DNA from: Candidatus Goldiibacteriota bacterium HGW-Goldbacteria-1
GTDB taxonomy: Bacteria; Oederibacteriota; PGYV01
Direction: 5' to 3'
Assembly: GCA_002839855.1 (NCBI GenBank)
Contig: PGYV01000011.1
Span: 1-55,798 of the forward strand
DNA: 55,798 nt
Made by a program: the position numbers and the translations under genes. Below the pieces are notes generated by a model. That model saw only the letters and a list, made by a program, of their open reading frames with translations. It was not told the origin of the DNA and did no database searches. Shown here piece after piece: positions 17,717 through 26,464 of the stretch (positions within the stretch are counted from its first letter, which is position 1; each line of letters starts with the position of its first letter).

Positions 17717-17745
17717 TTGTATCATATAAAAAAGTGATGTAATAT
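17717..17745 (+). promoter_or_regulatory. Candidate promoter of the DUF4388 gene
   Basis: TTGTAT (17717-17722), 17 bases, TAATAT (17740-17745), 34 bases before the start codon. Confidence 0.45.
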
Positions 17746-17778
17746 GTATGTGTATGGCGCTCTTAAAGGAGGACTATA

Positions 17779-18540
17779 ATGAAGGGGACGGTAAACAGCA
17801 TAAGTGTTGCCGGGATGCTAAGGCTTCTCTGTAACTATCATAAAACCGGTATTTTAAATGTAGATCATAAAAAAGCCAAAGGTTTGATTCATATATATAA
17901 CGGCATTATCACCCACGCTCAGGAAGCGGATTCTAATGAAGTTAAAGAAGCCCTTTTTAAGATGCTTATTGTAATTGAAGAAGGCTCTTTTTACTTTGAA
18001 GAAACGCAGGAAGTAAAAACACAGACGCTGAATTTGTCTGTTGAAAACGTAATTCTTGAAAGTTCAAGAAAACTGCTGGATACCGATACTGATATTTCCG
18101 ATTATCTTCTTCCCGGCAGGGAAGTCTTAAAGATTTCAATGTTCACTGATAATAAGACATTATCGGTTGATTTTTTGAATCACGAATGGAACCTGATGGT
18201 AAGTTTTGACGGAAACAATAATATAGACTATGTAATTGAACATTTAAATATAGATGAAAAAAAAGCTAAAACCGCGTTGTTCGGGCTTTTAGCAGCGGGG
18301 CTGCTGAAAAGGTCCAGGTTTAAAACCCCTGAAATAGGAAGGATAGCATCAGAGAGCCTTGGAAACATAGGGCTTGCGATAGTGGACAGTGAATTTAAAA
18401 AACATGGTATTGACAGAAACAGGATGGGAATGAAAGAAATGATTCTGCTTTTGAATTCCCTTGAAAGTTCTTTCTCTGAAATAGTGGGAAAAACAAAGTC
18501 CAGGCAGGTAATTGAAAAGATATGGGGCAGCACAAGGTAG
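17779..18540 (+). CDS. DUF4388-domain protein
   Basis: A 253-residue soluble protein starting behind AAAGGAGG. The N-terminal 100 residues fit DUF4388: GTVNSISVAGMLRLLCNYHK, TGILNVDH, GLIHIYNGIITHA and EEGSFYFEE. DUF4388 is frequent in delta-proteobacteria and candidate phyla next to two-component and gliding or pilus genes, and is thought to be regulatory; its ligand is not established. The remaining 150 residues include a likely winged-helix-like stretch (IDYVIEHLNIDEKKAKTALF). The gene lies between a kinase and a regulator cluster, which supports a signalling role. Confidence 0.75.
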   Translation: MKGTVNSISVAGMLRLLCNYHKTGILNVDHKKAKGLIHIYNGIITHAQEADSNEVKEALFKMLIVIEEGSFYFEETQEVKTQTLNLSVENVILESSRKLLDTDTDISDYLLPGREVLKISMFTDNKTLSVDFLNHEWNLMVSFDGNNNIDYVIEHLNIDEKKAKTALFGLLAAGLLKRSRFKTPEIGRIASESLGNIGLAIVDSEFKKHGIDRNRMGMKEMILLLNSLESSFSEIVGKTKSRQVIEKIWGSTR

Positions 18541-18570
18541 AATAAGTAAATTTATGGTGAAGGTGGATGA

Positions 18571-18918
18571 ATGACTGAAGAACTGTTACAGGCTTATAGT
18601 CTTGTTATGGCGGTAGCCGGGGGGATTTTTTTCTGGGCCGGGTTTATTGTCTTTGGTATGATTGCAAGAAAATATAATGTTGTTTTCAATAAGTCCACTT
18701 ACTATGGCCTTATGATGGCAGCGCCGTCCGGAATACTTATATACTCTGTCCTATTAGTTTTCAGAGCGGCTGTTTTTACAAAAAATAGCGCGGTTAATTC
18801 GTGGATACAGATGTTTGCTTATATTTCTCTCTTTATTTCCGCGGCGCTATGCGTGGCGGCGGTTATGAAATTCAGCAGGCTTCTTGATGAGCTTGAAAAA
18901 TACAGGGGCGCAAAATGA
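18571..18918 (+). CDS. Small three-helix membrane protein
   Basis: A 115-residue protein with three predicted membrane helices: about residues 10-32 (LVMAVAGGIFFWAGFIVFG), 45-66 and 82-103. It has a short basic and acidic cytosolic tail ending in LDELEKYRGAK. No family is recognised. It overlaps the next small membrane-protein gene by four bases (ATGA), so the two are made together and may form a complex. The surroundings are signalling genes. Confidence 0.7.
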   Translation: MTEELLQAYSLVMAVAGGIFFWAGFIVFGMIARKYNVVFNKSTYYGLMMAAPSGILIYSVLLVFRAAVFTKNSAVNSWIQMFAYISLFISAALCVAAVMKFSRLLDELEKYRGAK

Positions 18919-19313
18919 GCATAGATGTAATAATTTATGAATCGGGACTGCTGCTGCTTGCCGTTGCGGCGCTGTATATGTCTGGGGCTATAAAAAAACT
19001 TACCGGCATAGTGAAAGAAAAGAATAATTACTGGGTGTTTCCTGCTGTCGCGGCTGTTATTCTTGCGGCGGCAGTACTGGCGCATTTTTACGCGTCGGTG
19101 GTGTTATTACCGGAATTGGGAAGGCATATTCAGATGTTTTCTGAAGAAAGCGTATTTCTTGACGCCGGAAAAACAGAGTCGGTAAAAGCTTCAATAGAAA
19201 CGGTAAAAAACTCGCTGCTTATGCTTAAAGCGTTTTCATTCACCTGTTTTTTTGCGGCGTCGCTGCTTGTGGCTGTTTCATCGTGGCTTTACCTTAAACT
19301 TATTTCAAAATAA
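18915..19313 (+). CDS. Small membrane protein with periplasmic loop
   Basis: A 132-residue protein with hydrophobic segments at about residues 7-26, 36-57 and 106-127. Between the second and third lies a roughly 45-residue polar loop (GRHIQMFSEESVFLDAGKTE region) that probably faces the periplasm. The start overlaps the previous stop in ATGA. No family recognised. A periplasmic loop between helices would suit a sensor or partner subunit; that is inference from topology and from the response-regulator gene that follows. Confidence 0.68.
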   Translation: MSIDVIIYESGLLLLAVAALYMSGAIKKLTGIVKEKNNYWVFPAVAAVILAAAVLAHFYASVVLLPELGRHIQMFSEESVFLDAGKTESVKASIETVKNSLLMLKAFSFTCFFAASLLVAVSSWLYLKLISK

Positions 19314-19324
19314 AGAGGTGGCAA

Positions 19325-19705
19325 ATGTCTGAAAAATTAAGGATTATGGTGGTTGATGACGAACCGGATATAGTTAAAATTGTAAAGATATCTTTTGAAC
19401 TTGCCAATTATGAAGTGATTGAATGCAACAGCGGCGAAGAATGCCTTGAAAAACTGAAAACGGAAAAGAAACCGGACATTATACTTCTTGACATCATGAT
19501 GCCGGGATTAAGCGGATATGAAACATGCGTGGAAATAAGAAAAAACCCGCTTTTTAAGGGTACAAAAATAGTGATGCTTACCGCCAAAGGCCAAAAAGGC
19601 GACGCCGAAGAGGGGCTGCAGTCAGGCGCCGATGATTACATAATAAAACCTTTTGACCCTTATGAACTTATTGAACAGGTTAAGGAAATTCTTGACAGGA
19701 AATGA
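19325..19705 (+). CDS. CheY-like single-domain response regulator
   Basis: A 126-residue stand-alone receiver domain starting behind AGAGGTGG. All key residues are present: acidic pair D11 and D12, phosphoacceptor D56 (ILLDIMMPG), T86 and K108 (IIKPF). There is no output domain, so it must act by binding a partner such as a kinase, a motor or a scaffold protein. Its kinase is not encoded next to it; the REC-kinase at 15897 and the kinases at 30681-35621 are candidates. The next gene encodes a membrane PAS protein 30 bases away. Confidence 0.93.
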   Translation: MSEKLRIMVVDDEPDIVKIVKISFELANYEVIECNSGEECLEKLKTEKKPDIILLDIMMPGLSGYETCVEIRKNPLFKGTKIVMLTAKGQKGDAEEGLQSGADDYIIKPFDPYELIEQVKEILDRK

Positions 19706-19735
19706 GAAATTAGAGCGTTGTGAAAGGAGTTTAAT

Positions 19736-20662
19736 TTGAAAAATTCCGCCAATGATTCGAAACGCAATATTATTTATATAAGGGCCATACTCTCGCTGTC
19801 CATAGTGCTGCTGGCGTTATATAATTATGAAGTGATTGCTGAAGATCCTGTGGTATCAATCGTTTTTATTGTGCTGATAGCATTAAGCAATTTTTTGTTT
19901 ATATCAATTCCCGCTTCTAATTACGCGGGTGTCAGGCTGCATTATCTGATTTTTATGATGGACATTTCATTTATAGTAATCTCCTCGCACATCTATTCGC
20001 AGCTTGATATTCAGTTTGTGCTTGCGGTATTTCTGACTATCTTTATGGCGGCTTTAAGCCAGTCCGTAAAATTAAGCATTCTAATTGCCATAGTTGTAAA
20101 CGCGGTCTATCTTTATATCAGGTATATATCCGGAGGGGAAGGATACAATCTTTTTTCCGAAAAGACGCTGCTTAACATTCCGTTTATTTTTATTGTGGCG
20201 CTTCACAGCAGTTATCTGGCCGAAAAGGCAAATGTGGAATTAAAAGAAAAAGAAGAACTTGAAAAGGAAAAGAACTTTTTAAACGGGGAAATTCTTATGA
20301 AAACCACGGAACTTGGAATGGTTAAGGAATTTGCCCATGATCTTTGCGGCAGTTTTAATGAAGCGGTGGTAATATTTGACGTTTCCGGGAATCTGCGCCT
20401 TGCAAACGAAAAAGCGTATAAAATATTGGGGATGAAAACTCATACCGCGTTTAACACCCCTTTTTCCGGGCTTGAAATCCCTGCAGCGGTAAAAGAAATC
20501 ATTATGAAACTTACATTCAGTTCGGAAACATCCAATGATCTTCAAGTGCCGTTGAGTGAAGGCAATTCCGAAATGGCGCTTATTGTAAACTGTACATTTA
20601 TAAGAAACCGTACGCAGCAGAAAATTGGGATTCTGCTGACTGCCAAAGAGGCGGTTAAATAA
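19736..20662 (+). CDS. Membrane PAS-domain sensor lacking a kinase domain
   Basis: A 308-residue protein read from a TTG start at 19736 behind AAAGGAG. Residues 12-165 form about six membrane helices (ILSLSIVLLALYNYEVI onwards). A charged coiled coil follows near 165-190 (KANVELKEKEELEKEKN), then a PAS-like domain at about 200-308 (VIFDVSGNLRLANEKAYKIL). The layout is that of a membrane sensor kinase cut short after PAS, with no HisKA or ATPase domain. The stop overlaps the next gene's start by one base, so there is no room for a lost kinase domain. It may signal by contact with the CheY-like protein or the ankyrin protein. Confidence 0.75.
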   Translation: MKNSANDSKRNIIYIRAILSLSIVLLALYNYEVIAEDPVVSIVFIVLIALSNFLFISIPASNYAGVRLHYLIFMMDISFIVISSHIYSQLDIQFVLAVFLTIFMAALSQSVKLSILIAIVVNAVYLYIRYISGGEGYNLFSEKTLLNIPFIFIVALHSSYLAEKANVELKEKEELEKEKNFLNGEILMKTTELGMVKEFAHDLCGSFNEAVVIFDVSGNLRLANEKAYKILGMKTHTAFNTPFSGLEIPAAVKEIIMKLTFSSETSNDLQVPLSEGNSEMALIVNCTFIRNRTQQKIGILLTAKEAVK

Positions 20663-22320
20663 TGGGGGAACTTGAAGAACAGCTTCTGGGGGCGGTTTTT
20701 AAAACCAATCTTGAGGATGTAAAAGCGCTTTTAGACAAAGGGGCAAATCCAAATGCAAAAGGTTTTGGAAATTACTCCGCTATCAGCCTTGCGATAGAAA
20801 GGGGCAGTACTGAAATTATAAAGGCGCTTGTCAGGGCCGGCGCAAAGGTTGAAAATAAAGAATCCGGAATGTCAGAACTTGTCCAGGCGATAAAAAAAGG
20901 AAATATGGAAATTGCAGCTGAAATAATTGACGCCGGAGCAGACGTAAATACGGAAGATTTTGAACGTAATACACCCCTGCTTCTTGCGATTGCAGCCGGG
21001 GCAGGAATGGAATTTATAGAAAAACTGATAAAAGCGGGAGCGGCAGTTAATACAAAAAATATGGACGGAAATACGCCGCTTGTTATGGCGGCTACTAAAG
21101 AGAATATTGAAGTGGTAAGAACCCTTTTAAAAGCCGGCGCGGAGATAAATGCCAGGACGTCTTCAAGAAAAACAGCCCTGCTGGCCGCCGCGGAAAACGG
21201 GAATCTGGAAATTATAAGGCAGCTTGTAAAAGCAGGAGCTGAAATTAACGGCACGGATTACGACGGCAACACTGCGCTGATATTATCTTCAATCCGCGGT
21301 GATACGGATATCTGCAGGGAACTTATTATTTTAGGGGCTGACCCGAATATAAAAGGCATGGGCAATTATACCGCGCTGATTTTCGCCGTAGAAAATGAAA
21401 ATTACGAAACGGTTAAAGAACTGCTTTCGGCCAAAGCCAGGGTAAATGATGAAAATAACGACGGCGAAAGCCCGATCATAGTGGCGGTAAAAAGGGGCAA
21501 TATTAAAATGCTGACCCTTCTGCTTAATTACAATGCCAATGCCAATGCCGCGGATATACACGGCGCCACAGCCCTTATGATTGCCGCGGAACGCGGGGAT
21601 TTAAAGATGGTTAAGGAACTTATAGAGGCGGGAGCCCAGCACAACATCAAAGATATCAAAGGCAATACAATTTTAATAAGGTCCGCCGAAAAAGGGAAAA
21701 TAGCCATTGTGGATGAATTAATAAAAAGAAAAGCGTATGTGGACGAACGCGGGTTCGGCACCTATACCGCCCTTCATTTTGCCTCGAAAAACGGCCATAT
21801 TAAAATAGTTGAAAAACTTATTTCCGCGGGTGCCAATGTAAATGCCAAGGGGTTTGGAAGATACACGCCGCTTCATTTTGCCGTTGAACACAACCATCCG
21901 GAAATTGTGGAAATGCTTGTTAATAACGGGGCGTCGCCGAATGCGAAGAACCTTTTTGGGACAACCCCGGTTATGGCCGCTGCAGAAAAAGGTTACAGAA
22001 GTATTCTTAAAAAATTGATTGATGCAAACGGAGATGTAAACGGAAGGGACGTGCTTCTAAATACAACACTTTTGCTTGCCTCTGAAAAAGGCAGCGCGGA
22101 AGCTGTAAGGGATATAATAAGAGCCGGAGCATATGTTAATGTAAGCAATAAATACGGGGATACGCCAATAATAAACGCCGTAAGGTCAGGCAACAGGGAA
22201 ATTATAGAAGAACTTTTAAGGGCCGGCGCGGACCCTACGGTTAAAAATCTTGAAGATAAGAATGCTGTTGACCTTGCCGAAGGTGAAATTGCCCATATTT
22301 TTCAGAGAAAAAACGGGTAG
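20662..22320 (+). CDS. Large ankyrin-repeat protein
   Basis: A 552-residue protein made almost wholly of about 16 ankyrin repeats of 33-35 residues. Examples are NAKGFGNYSAISLAIERGS near residue 31, GNTPLVMAATKENIEVVRTL near 138, and RYTPLHFAVEHNHPEIVEML. It has no signal peptide or membrane helix, so a cytosolic protein-binding scaffold is expected. The ATG is formed with the last base of the previous stop (TAATG), giving strict coupling to the PAS membrane protein. Repeat caps at both ends look complete. A scaffold or inhibitory role in the neighbouring signalling genes is inference. Confidence 0.93.
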   Translation: MGELEEQLLGAVFKTNLEDVKALLDKGANPNAKGFGNYSAISLAIERGSTEIIKALVRAGAKVENKESGMSELVQAIKKGNMEIAAEIIDAGADVNTEDFERNTPLLLAIAAGAGMEFIEKLIKAGAAVNTKNMDGNTPLVMAATKENIEVVRTLLKAGAEINARTSSRKTALLAAAENGNLEIIRQLVKAGAEINGTDYDGNTALILSSIRGDTDICRELIILGADPNIKGMGNYTALIFAVENENYETVKELLSAKARVNDENNDGESPIIVAVKRGNIKMLTLLLNYNANANAADIHGATALMIAAERGDLKMVKELIEAGAQHNIKDIKGNTILIRSAEKGKIAIVDELIKRKAYVDERGFGTYTALHFASKNGHIKIVEKLISAGANVNAKGFGRYTPLHFAVEHNHPEIVEMLVNNGASPNAKNLFGTTPVMAAAEKGYRSILKKLIDANGDVNGRDVLLNTTLLLASEKGSAEAVRDIIRAGAYVNVSNKYGDTPIINAVRSGNREIIEELLRAGADPTVKNLEDKNAVDLAEGEIAHIFQRKNG

Positions 22321-22355
22321 AAATCATTTTCCGGACGGAATACCTGAAATAAAAC

Positions 22356-22384
22356 TTTACAACCCCATGTGAATGTGATATTTT
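22356..22384 (+). promoter_or_regulatory. Promoter of rpsO-pnp
   Basis: TTTACA (22356-22361), 17 bases, TATTTT (22379-22384) with an upstream TG at 22376-22377 that makes an extended -10. It predicts an untranslated leader of about 100 bases before rpsO. Confidence 0.6.
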
Positions 22385-22390
22385 GATATC

Positions 22391-22492
22391 TGCCTTTGGT
22401 ATCCCCACTGGCATATTCGGGCTGCTGTCTGTCGTTTTTGCCGACGCGAACGGCGGCCGAAAAACAAAAAAAAGAAAGGTCAGGTGCACTAA
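22391..22492 (+). promoter_or_regulatory. Structured rpsO leader, candidate S15 autoregulation site
   Basis: The leader can form a hairpin GTTTTTGCCG (22434-22443) against CGGC and AAAAAC (22451-22454 and 22460-22465). An upstream stem TGCC/GGCA lies near 22391-22413. The last hairpin ends about 10 bases before the ribosome-binding site. S15 is known to repress its own leader in several bacteria using structures that differ between lineages; here the role is inferred. Confidence 0.4.
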
Positions 22493-22762
22493 ATGGCTAT
22501 CGTAAAAGAAAGAAAACAGGAATTGATTGGAAACTACAAGGTTCATGACACAGACACAGGTTCTCCGGAAGTTCAGGTGGCAATTCTCACGGAAAAGATC
22601 AACTATCTCACGGAACATCTTAAAAAACACTCTAAAGACCTTCATTCAAGGCATGGGCTTCTTAAGATGGTTAACAGAAGAAGAAGGCTTCTTGATTATT
22701 TAAAGAGCAAGAGCTATGACAGGTACAAAATCCTGATCAAAAAATTAGACATAAGAAAGTAG
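22493..22762 (+). CDS. rpsO: 30S ribosomal protein S15
   Basis: S15 binds 16S rRNA early in small-subunit assembly. The 89-residue length and sequence are standard: [46 protein letters not shown]. The order rpsO-pnp, with an 8-base gap to pnp, is the classic bacterial arrangement. Confidence 0.98.
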   Translation: MAIVKERKQELIGNYKVHDTDTGSPEVQVAILTEKINYLTEHLKKHSKDLHSRHGLLKMVNRRRRLLDYLKSKSYDRYKILIKKLDIRK

Positions 22763-22769
22763 GCCAAAG

Positions 22770-24881
22770 ATGGCGAATTATATAACCAGGGAAGTGGAAA
22801 TAGCAGGAAAGAAAATATCGTTTGAAACCGGCAGGATGGCAAAACAGGCCGGCGGAGCGGTTGTTGTAAGGACAGGCGACACAATGGTTCTTGTTACGGT
22901 TGTTGCGGCAAAAGACCCAAAACCAAACGCGGATTTTTTTCCGCTTACGGTTGAATACAGGGAAAAGTTTTACGCGGCCGGGAAAATACCGGGCGGGTTT
23001 TTTAAAAGGGAAGGCAAACCAAGAGAAAAAGAAATCCTTTCATCAAGGATAATTGACAGGCCCATAAGGCCGCTTTTTCCGGAAGGTTTTTTCTATGAAG
23101 TCCAGATAATAGCCACGGTTATATCTGCTGACAAGCAGAATGACTCTGATTTGCTGGGACTTATAGGCGCGTCAGCGGCGCTGGATATTTCCGATATTCC
23201 TTTTGACGGCCCTGTAAGCGCGGTAAGGGTTGGAAGGATAGACGGCAAGTTTGTGGTAAACCCGACAATGGACGAACAGCTTGAAAGCGACTTAAATATT
23301 ACGGTTGCCGGAACAATTGACGCTATCACAATGGTAGAAGGCGAAACCAATGTTGTAAGCGAAGCGGACTTAGTTTCAGCGCTTGGGCTTGCCCATGAAA
23401 ACATCAAAAAACTCTGTCAGTTTATGATAGAGTTCAAAAAAGAATGCGGAAAGCCAAAAAGGGAAGTTATCCTTAAGGTAATTCCCGCGGATTTTAAAGC
23501 TAAAGTGGAAAGCCTTGCAAAGTCTAAAATGCAGGAAGCCATGAAGATAGCTGATAAAATTAAACGTTATGACGCAATTGCCGATGCAAAAAAAGCCGCG
23601 CTTGAAGCGATAACAGCAGAGACACCGGAAAAAGAACTGGGCGAAAAAATATCAGAAGCCAAAATGGTGCTGGAAGAAATTGAAGCCGGTATTATCAGAA
23701 ACCAGATAGCCAATGACAGCATAAGGCCGGACGGACGTAAGTTTGATGAAATAAGGGAAATCACATGTGAAATTGACATTCTTCCAAGGACGCACGGTTC
23801 TGCTATCTTTACAAGGGGCCAGACACAGGCGCTTGTAGTTACAACCCTTGGCGCGGAAGATGACGCGCAGAGGCTTGACGAACTTGAAGGTGATTTTACA
23901 AAGTCATATATGCTTCAGTACAATTTCCCGCCGTTTTCCGTGGGCGAAGCAAGGATGTTAAGGGGCGTTGGCCGCAGGGAAGTAGGGCACGGCAACCTGG
24001 CAGAACGCGCGTTAAAAGCGGTTATGCCTTCCAAAGAAGACTTTCCTTACACAGTACAGGTGGTATCTGACATACTTGAATCAAACGGTTCATCATCAAT
24101 GGCAACAGTTTGCGGCGGTTCGCTTTCGCTTATGGCGGCAGGCGTTCCAATAAAGAAACATGTGGCCGGTATTGCCATGGGGCTTATAAAGCAGGGCGAT
24201 AAATTTATAGTGCTAACCGATATTCAGGGAGCCGAAGACCACTTTGGCGACATGGATTTTAAAGTGGCAGGAACAGAAGACGGCGTTACAGCAATTCAGA
24301 TGGATATAAAGATAAAGGGCGTTACGCTGGAAATTCTGACACAGGCGCTTGAACAGGCAAAGAAAGCAAGGCTTTTTCTTATTAAAGAAAAGATGGAAAA
24401 ATCCATAAGCGCGCATAAAGAGGAAATGTCGCCTTTTGCGCCGAAGATAGGCACGATAAATATTAATAAAGAAAGAATTAAGGATTTAATCGGGCCGGGC
24501 GGAAAGAATATTAAGAGGATTGTTGAAGAGACAGGCGCGAAAATTGATGTGGAACAGGACGGCAAAGTAAGGATATTCGCGCAGGATGAAGAGATAATGC
24601 AGCATACAATGAGCATGATTAAAGAACTTACCCAGGAAGCCGAAGTGGGCGCCATATACAACGGAACGGTAATCAAGATAATGAACTTTGGCGCGTTCAT
24701 TGAGATTCTTCCCGGTGTTGAAGGGCTCTGCCATGTCAGCAACATATCCAAAGACAGGGTGGCAAATGTGACAGACGTGCTTACAGAAGGGCAGAAAGTG
24801 GTTGTGCTTGTAAAAGACGTTGATTCTAAGACCGGAAAGATCGCCCTTAGCATGAAGGACGTAGAGCAGCCGGCAAAATAA
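22770..24881 (+). CDS. pnp: Polyribonucleotide nucleotidyltransferase (PNPase)
   Basis: A 3'-5' phosphorolytic exoribonuclease that degrades mRNA, usually with degradosome partners. The 703-residue length is normal. Domains in order: first RNase PH domain (GDTMVLVTVVAAKDPKPNADFFPLTV, ESRI-type SSRIIDRPIRPLF); helical domain (about 215-315); second, catalytic RNase PH domain (GRKFDEIREITCEIDILPRTHGSAIFTRGQTQAL; GSSSMATVCGGSLSLMAAGVP; AEDHFGDMDFKVAGT); KH domain (KDLIGPGGKNIKRIVEETG); S1 domain (GAIYNGTVIKIMNFGAFIEILPGVEGLCHVS). All parts are complete. Translation probably couples to rpsO. Confidence 0.98.
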   Translation: MANYITREVEIAGKKISFETGRMAKQAGGAVVVRTGDTMVLVTVVAAKDPKPNADFFPLTVEYREKFYAAGKIPGGFFKREGKPREKEILSSRIIDRPIRPLFPEGFFYEVQIIATVISADKQNDSDLLGLIGASAALDISDIPFDGPVSAVRVGRIDGKFVVNPTMDEQLESDLNITVAGTIDAITMVEGETNVVSEADLVSALGLAHENIKKLCQFMIEFKKECGKPKREVILKVIPADFKAKVESLAKSKMQEAMKIADKIKRYDAIADAKKAALEAITAETPEKELGEKISEAKMVLEEIEAGIIRNQIANDSIRPDGRKFDEIREITCEIDILPRTHGSAIFTRGQTQALVVTTLGAEDDAQRLDELEGDFTKSYMLQYNFPPFSVGEARMLRGVGRREVGHGNLAERALKAVMPSKEDFPYTVQVVSDILESNGSSSMATVCGGSLSLMAAGVPIKKHVAGIAMGLIKQGDKFIVLTDIQGAEDHFGDMDFKVAGTEDGVTAIQMDIKIKGVTLEILTQALEQAKKARLFLIKEKMEKSISAHKEEMSPFAPKIGTININKERIKDLIGPGGKNIKRIVEETGAKIDVEQDGKVRIFAQDEEIMQHTMSMIKELTQEAEVGAIYNGTVIKIMNFGAFIEILPGVEGLCHVSNISKDRVANVTDVLTEGQKVVVLVKDVDSKTGKIALSMKDVEQPAK

Positions 24882-24883
24882 AA

Positions 24884-25945
24884 ATGAAGAAGATTCATAA
24901 CGACAATATTACGGGCTCGTGCGGTTATCTGCACGAGTCCTTTTTATTTCCTTCTGAAATAATAAAAGGCAGGGGCGCGGTTAATTCCGTTGTGCCCTGC
25001 GTTCAGGGCTGTGCTTTAATCGCGGATACATTTGTCACAAGGCAGTTTGCACATGTCTTTACCGGAAGCGAAAACATCGTAAAGGTGCTATTTTCGGGGA
25101 ATATAAATCCTGCGGAATTTTTCAGGGTTAAAAATATTATTATGGAATCCGGGGTAAAAGAAATAATTGGAATGGGCGGCGGCAGGTGCATGGACCTGTG
25201 CAAGCTTATAAAAAGGGACCTGTCTGATTTAAAACTTATCCTTATTCCCACATCCGCGGCAACCTGCGCGGCATGTACTCCGGTTTCTGTCATGTATGAT
25301 AAAGACGGCGTGTATTTGAACACAATGGATTCAGCGCTTCCGGATAAACTTGTCATAGATTACGCGTACTTTGACACCCTTCCGATGGGATTTTTTGCCG
25401 CAGGGCTTGCTGACGCGGTGTGTAAGTATTTTGAAACGGTACGCGCCGCGGGCGGGCAGGAAAATATACCGGTACAGGACGGTGTTGTATTAAATATAGG
25501 GGCGGCTTCAACCGCGTTTGTTTTCAGTGAAATCGCGGAAAAATTCCATAACCCGTGCGTCGTTTTAAGGGAAGAAATGGCGGATATTAATATAATTCAT
25601 TCGGGAATGATGTCATGCCTGGGAAGGTATACCGAAACTTCATTTGCGGCACACGCGTTTGCCCACGCTATGACGGCATCCAAAGGGGCAAGGGAATTTC
25701 TTCACGGGGAGCACGCGGCAATGGGGCTTTTGTTTCAGGAAACAGCTGCGGATACAAAAAAAGACGCGGAAATAAGGGAGTTATTTTCCTGTTTTGACCT
25801 GCCTTTAAAACTGTCCGCCTTTAATATAAAAGAGAGTGAAATTGACGCCGTAATTGACAAATACAGAAAGATAGAAGCCGCGGAAAAAATTAACCTGCAG
25901 ATATCCCCCAAATTGATGTATAATATTATTAAGAGACTTTACTGA
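24884..25945 (+). CDS. GldA/glycerol-1-phosphate dehydrogenase-like metal-dependent dehydrogenase
   Basis: A 353-residue oxidoreductase of the iron-containing alcohol dehydrogenase superfamily, GldA/G1P dehydrogenase branch. Nucleotide-binding motif GMGGGRCMDLCK lies at 97-107 and substrate-side IPTSAATCAACTPVSVMYDKDG at 121-142. Metal ligands are D177 (GLADAVCKYFE), H257/H261 (HAFAHAM) and H274/H277 (HGEHAAMG). The substrate cannot be told from sequence. The ATG lies two bases after the pnp stop and has no clear ribosome-binding site. A terminator-like hairpin lies inside codons 11-20. The family core begins after it, at FLFPSEIIKGRG, and no good later start is seen. Confidence 0.82.
   Translation: MKKIHNDNITGSCGYLHESFLFPSEIIKGRGAVNSVVPCVQGCALIADTFVTRQFAHVFTGSENIVKVLFSGNINPAEFFRVKNIIMESGVKEIIGMGGGRCMDLCKLIKRDLSDLKLILIPTSAATCAACTPVSVMYDKDGVYLNTMDSALPDKLVIDYAYFDTLPMGFFAAGLADAVCKYFETVRAAGGQENIPVQDGVVLNIGAASTAFVFSEIAEKFHNPCVVLREEMADINIIHSGMMSCLGRYTETSFAAHAFAHAMTASKGAREFLHGEHAAMGLLFQETAADTKKDAEIRELFSCFDLPLKLSAFNIKESEIDAVIDKYRKIEAAEKINLQISPKLMYNIIKRLY
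24913..24945 (+). terminator. Terminator-like hairpin inside the 5' end of the dehydrogenase gene
   Basis: GGGCTCGTGC (24913-24922) pairs with GCACGAGTCC (24931-24940) over 10 bp with one G-U pair and an 8-base loop. TTTTT follows (24941-24945). It has the full form of an intrinsic terminator, 32 bases after the pnp stop, yet the dehydrogenase frame runs through it. Confidence 0.6.
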
Positions 25946-25967
25946 TTTAATATCAGGGAGAATTTTA

Positions 25968-26432
25968 ATGGCAAAAAAAAAGCCGGAAGTTAAACCGGAA
26001 CCTCAGGAAGATGTTAAAAAAATAATAGAAAAAATAACTAAAAGCCCCGAAGCACCATCAAATATGCCAAAAACCATGCTTAAAAAAGAAGAGTGGGGAC
26101 TTCTTACCATATTAAACCTGCTGCTTGCATCTGTTTTTCCCGCATATTTTGTTAATATTCTGCTGATATCATTTTTTACCGAATTGGGGCACCTGTGGAC
26201 AACCCATTTAAGCGAGGTTGAAAGGGAAAAACTTGTAAATTTTGAAAAAGAGTTCAGAAAAGGGTACGAGATGGAAGGTAAGAAGAAATACGCGAAAGCC
26301 GCTGATATTTATGATTCGCTTGCGGCGAAATATTCAAAAGACGCAAGGATAGCGGAGATAGCATCGCAGCGGGCTTTGCAGCTTCGCGAAAAAAGGATAA
26401 AGAAAAAAACAGGCAGGGCACGGCGGAAATAA
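25968..26432 (+). CDS. Membrane-anchored TPR-like protein
   Basis: A 154-residue protein starting behind a GGGAG site. Residues 1-40 are Lys/Pro/Glu-rich and probably cytosolic. One long or two short hydrophobic segments span about 45-72 (LLTILNLLLASVFPAYFVNILLI). Residues 85-140 form a helical pair like a single TPR (FEKEFRKGYEMEGKKKYAKAADIYDSLAAKY), and the end is very basic. No family is recognised beyond the TPR-like pair. It is followed 32 bases later by a larger TPR gene, which suggests a joint role in protein assembly. Confidence 0.62.
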   Translation: MAKKKPEVKPEPQEDVKKIIEKITKSPEAPSNMPKTMLKKEEWGLLTILNLLLASVFPAYFVNILLISFFTELGHLWTTHLSEVEREKLVNFEKEFRKGYEMEGKKKYAKAADIYDSLAAKYSKDARIAEIASQRALQLREKRIKKKTGRARRK

Positions 26433-26464
26433 GCTTTAAAATAAAGGGGGAGGTTCACTGAAAT

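Noticed and set aside
19736-20662. A histidine kinase truncated by frameshift
   Set aside because: The stop overlaps the start of the ankyrin gene, and no HisKA or ATPase motifs occur in any frame downstream, so the short form appears genuine.
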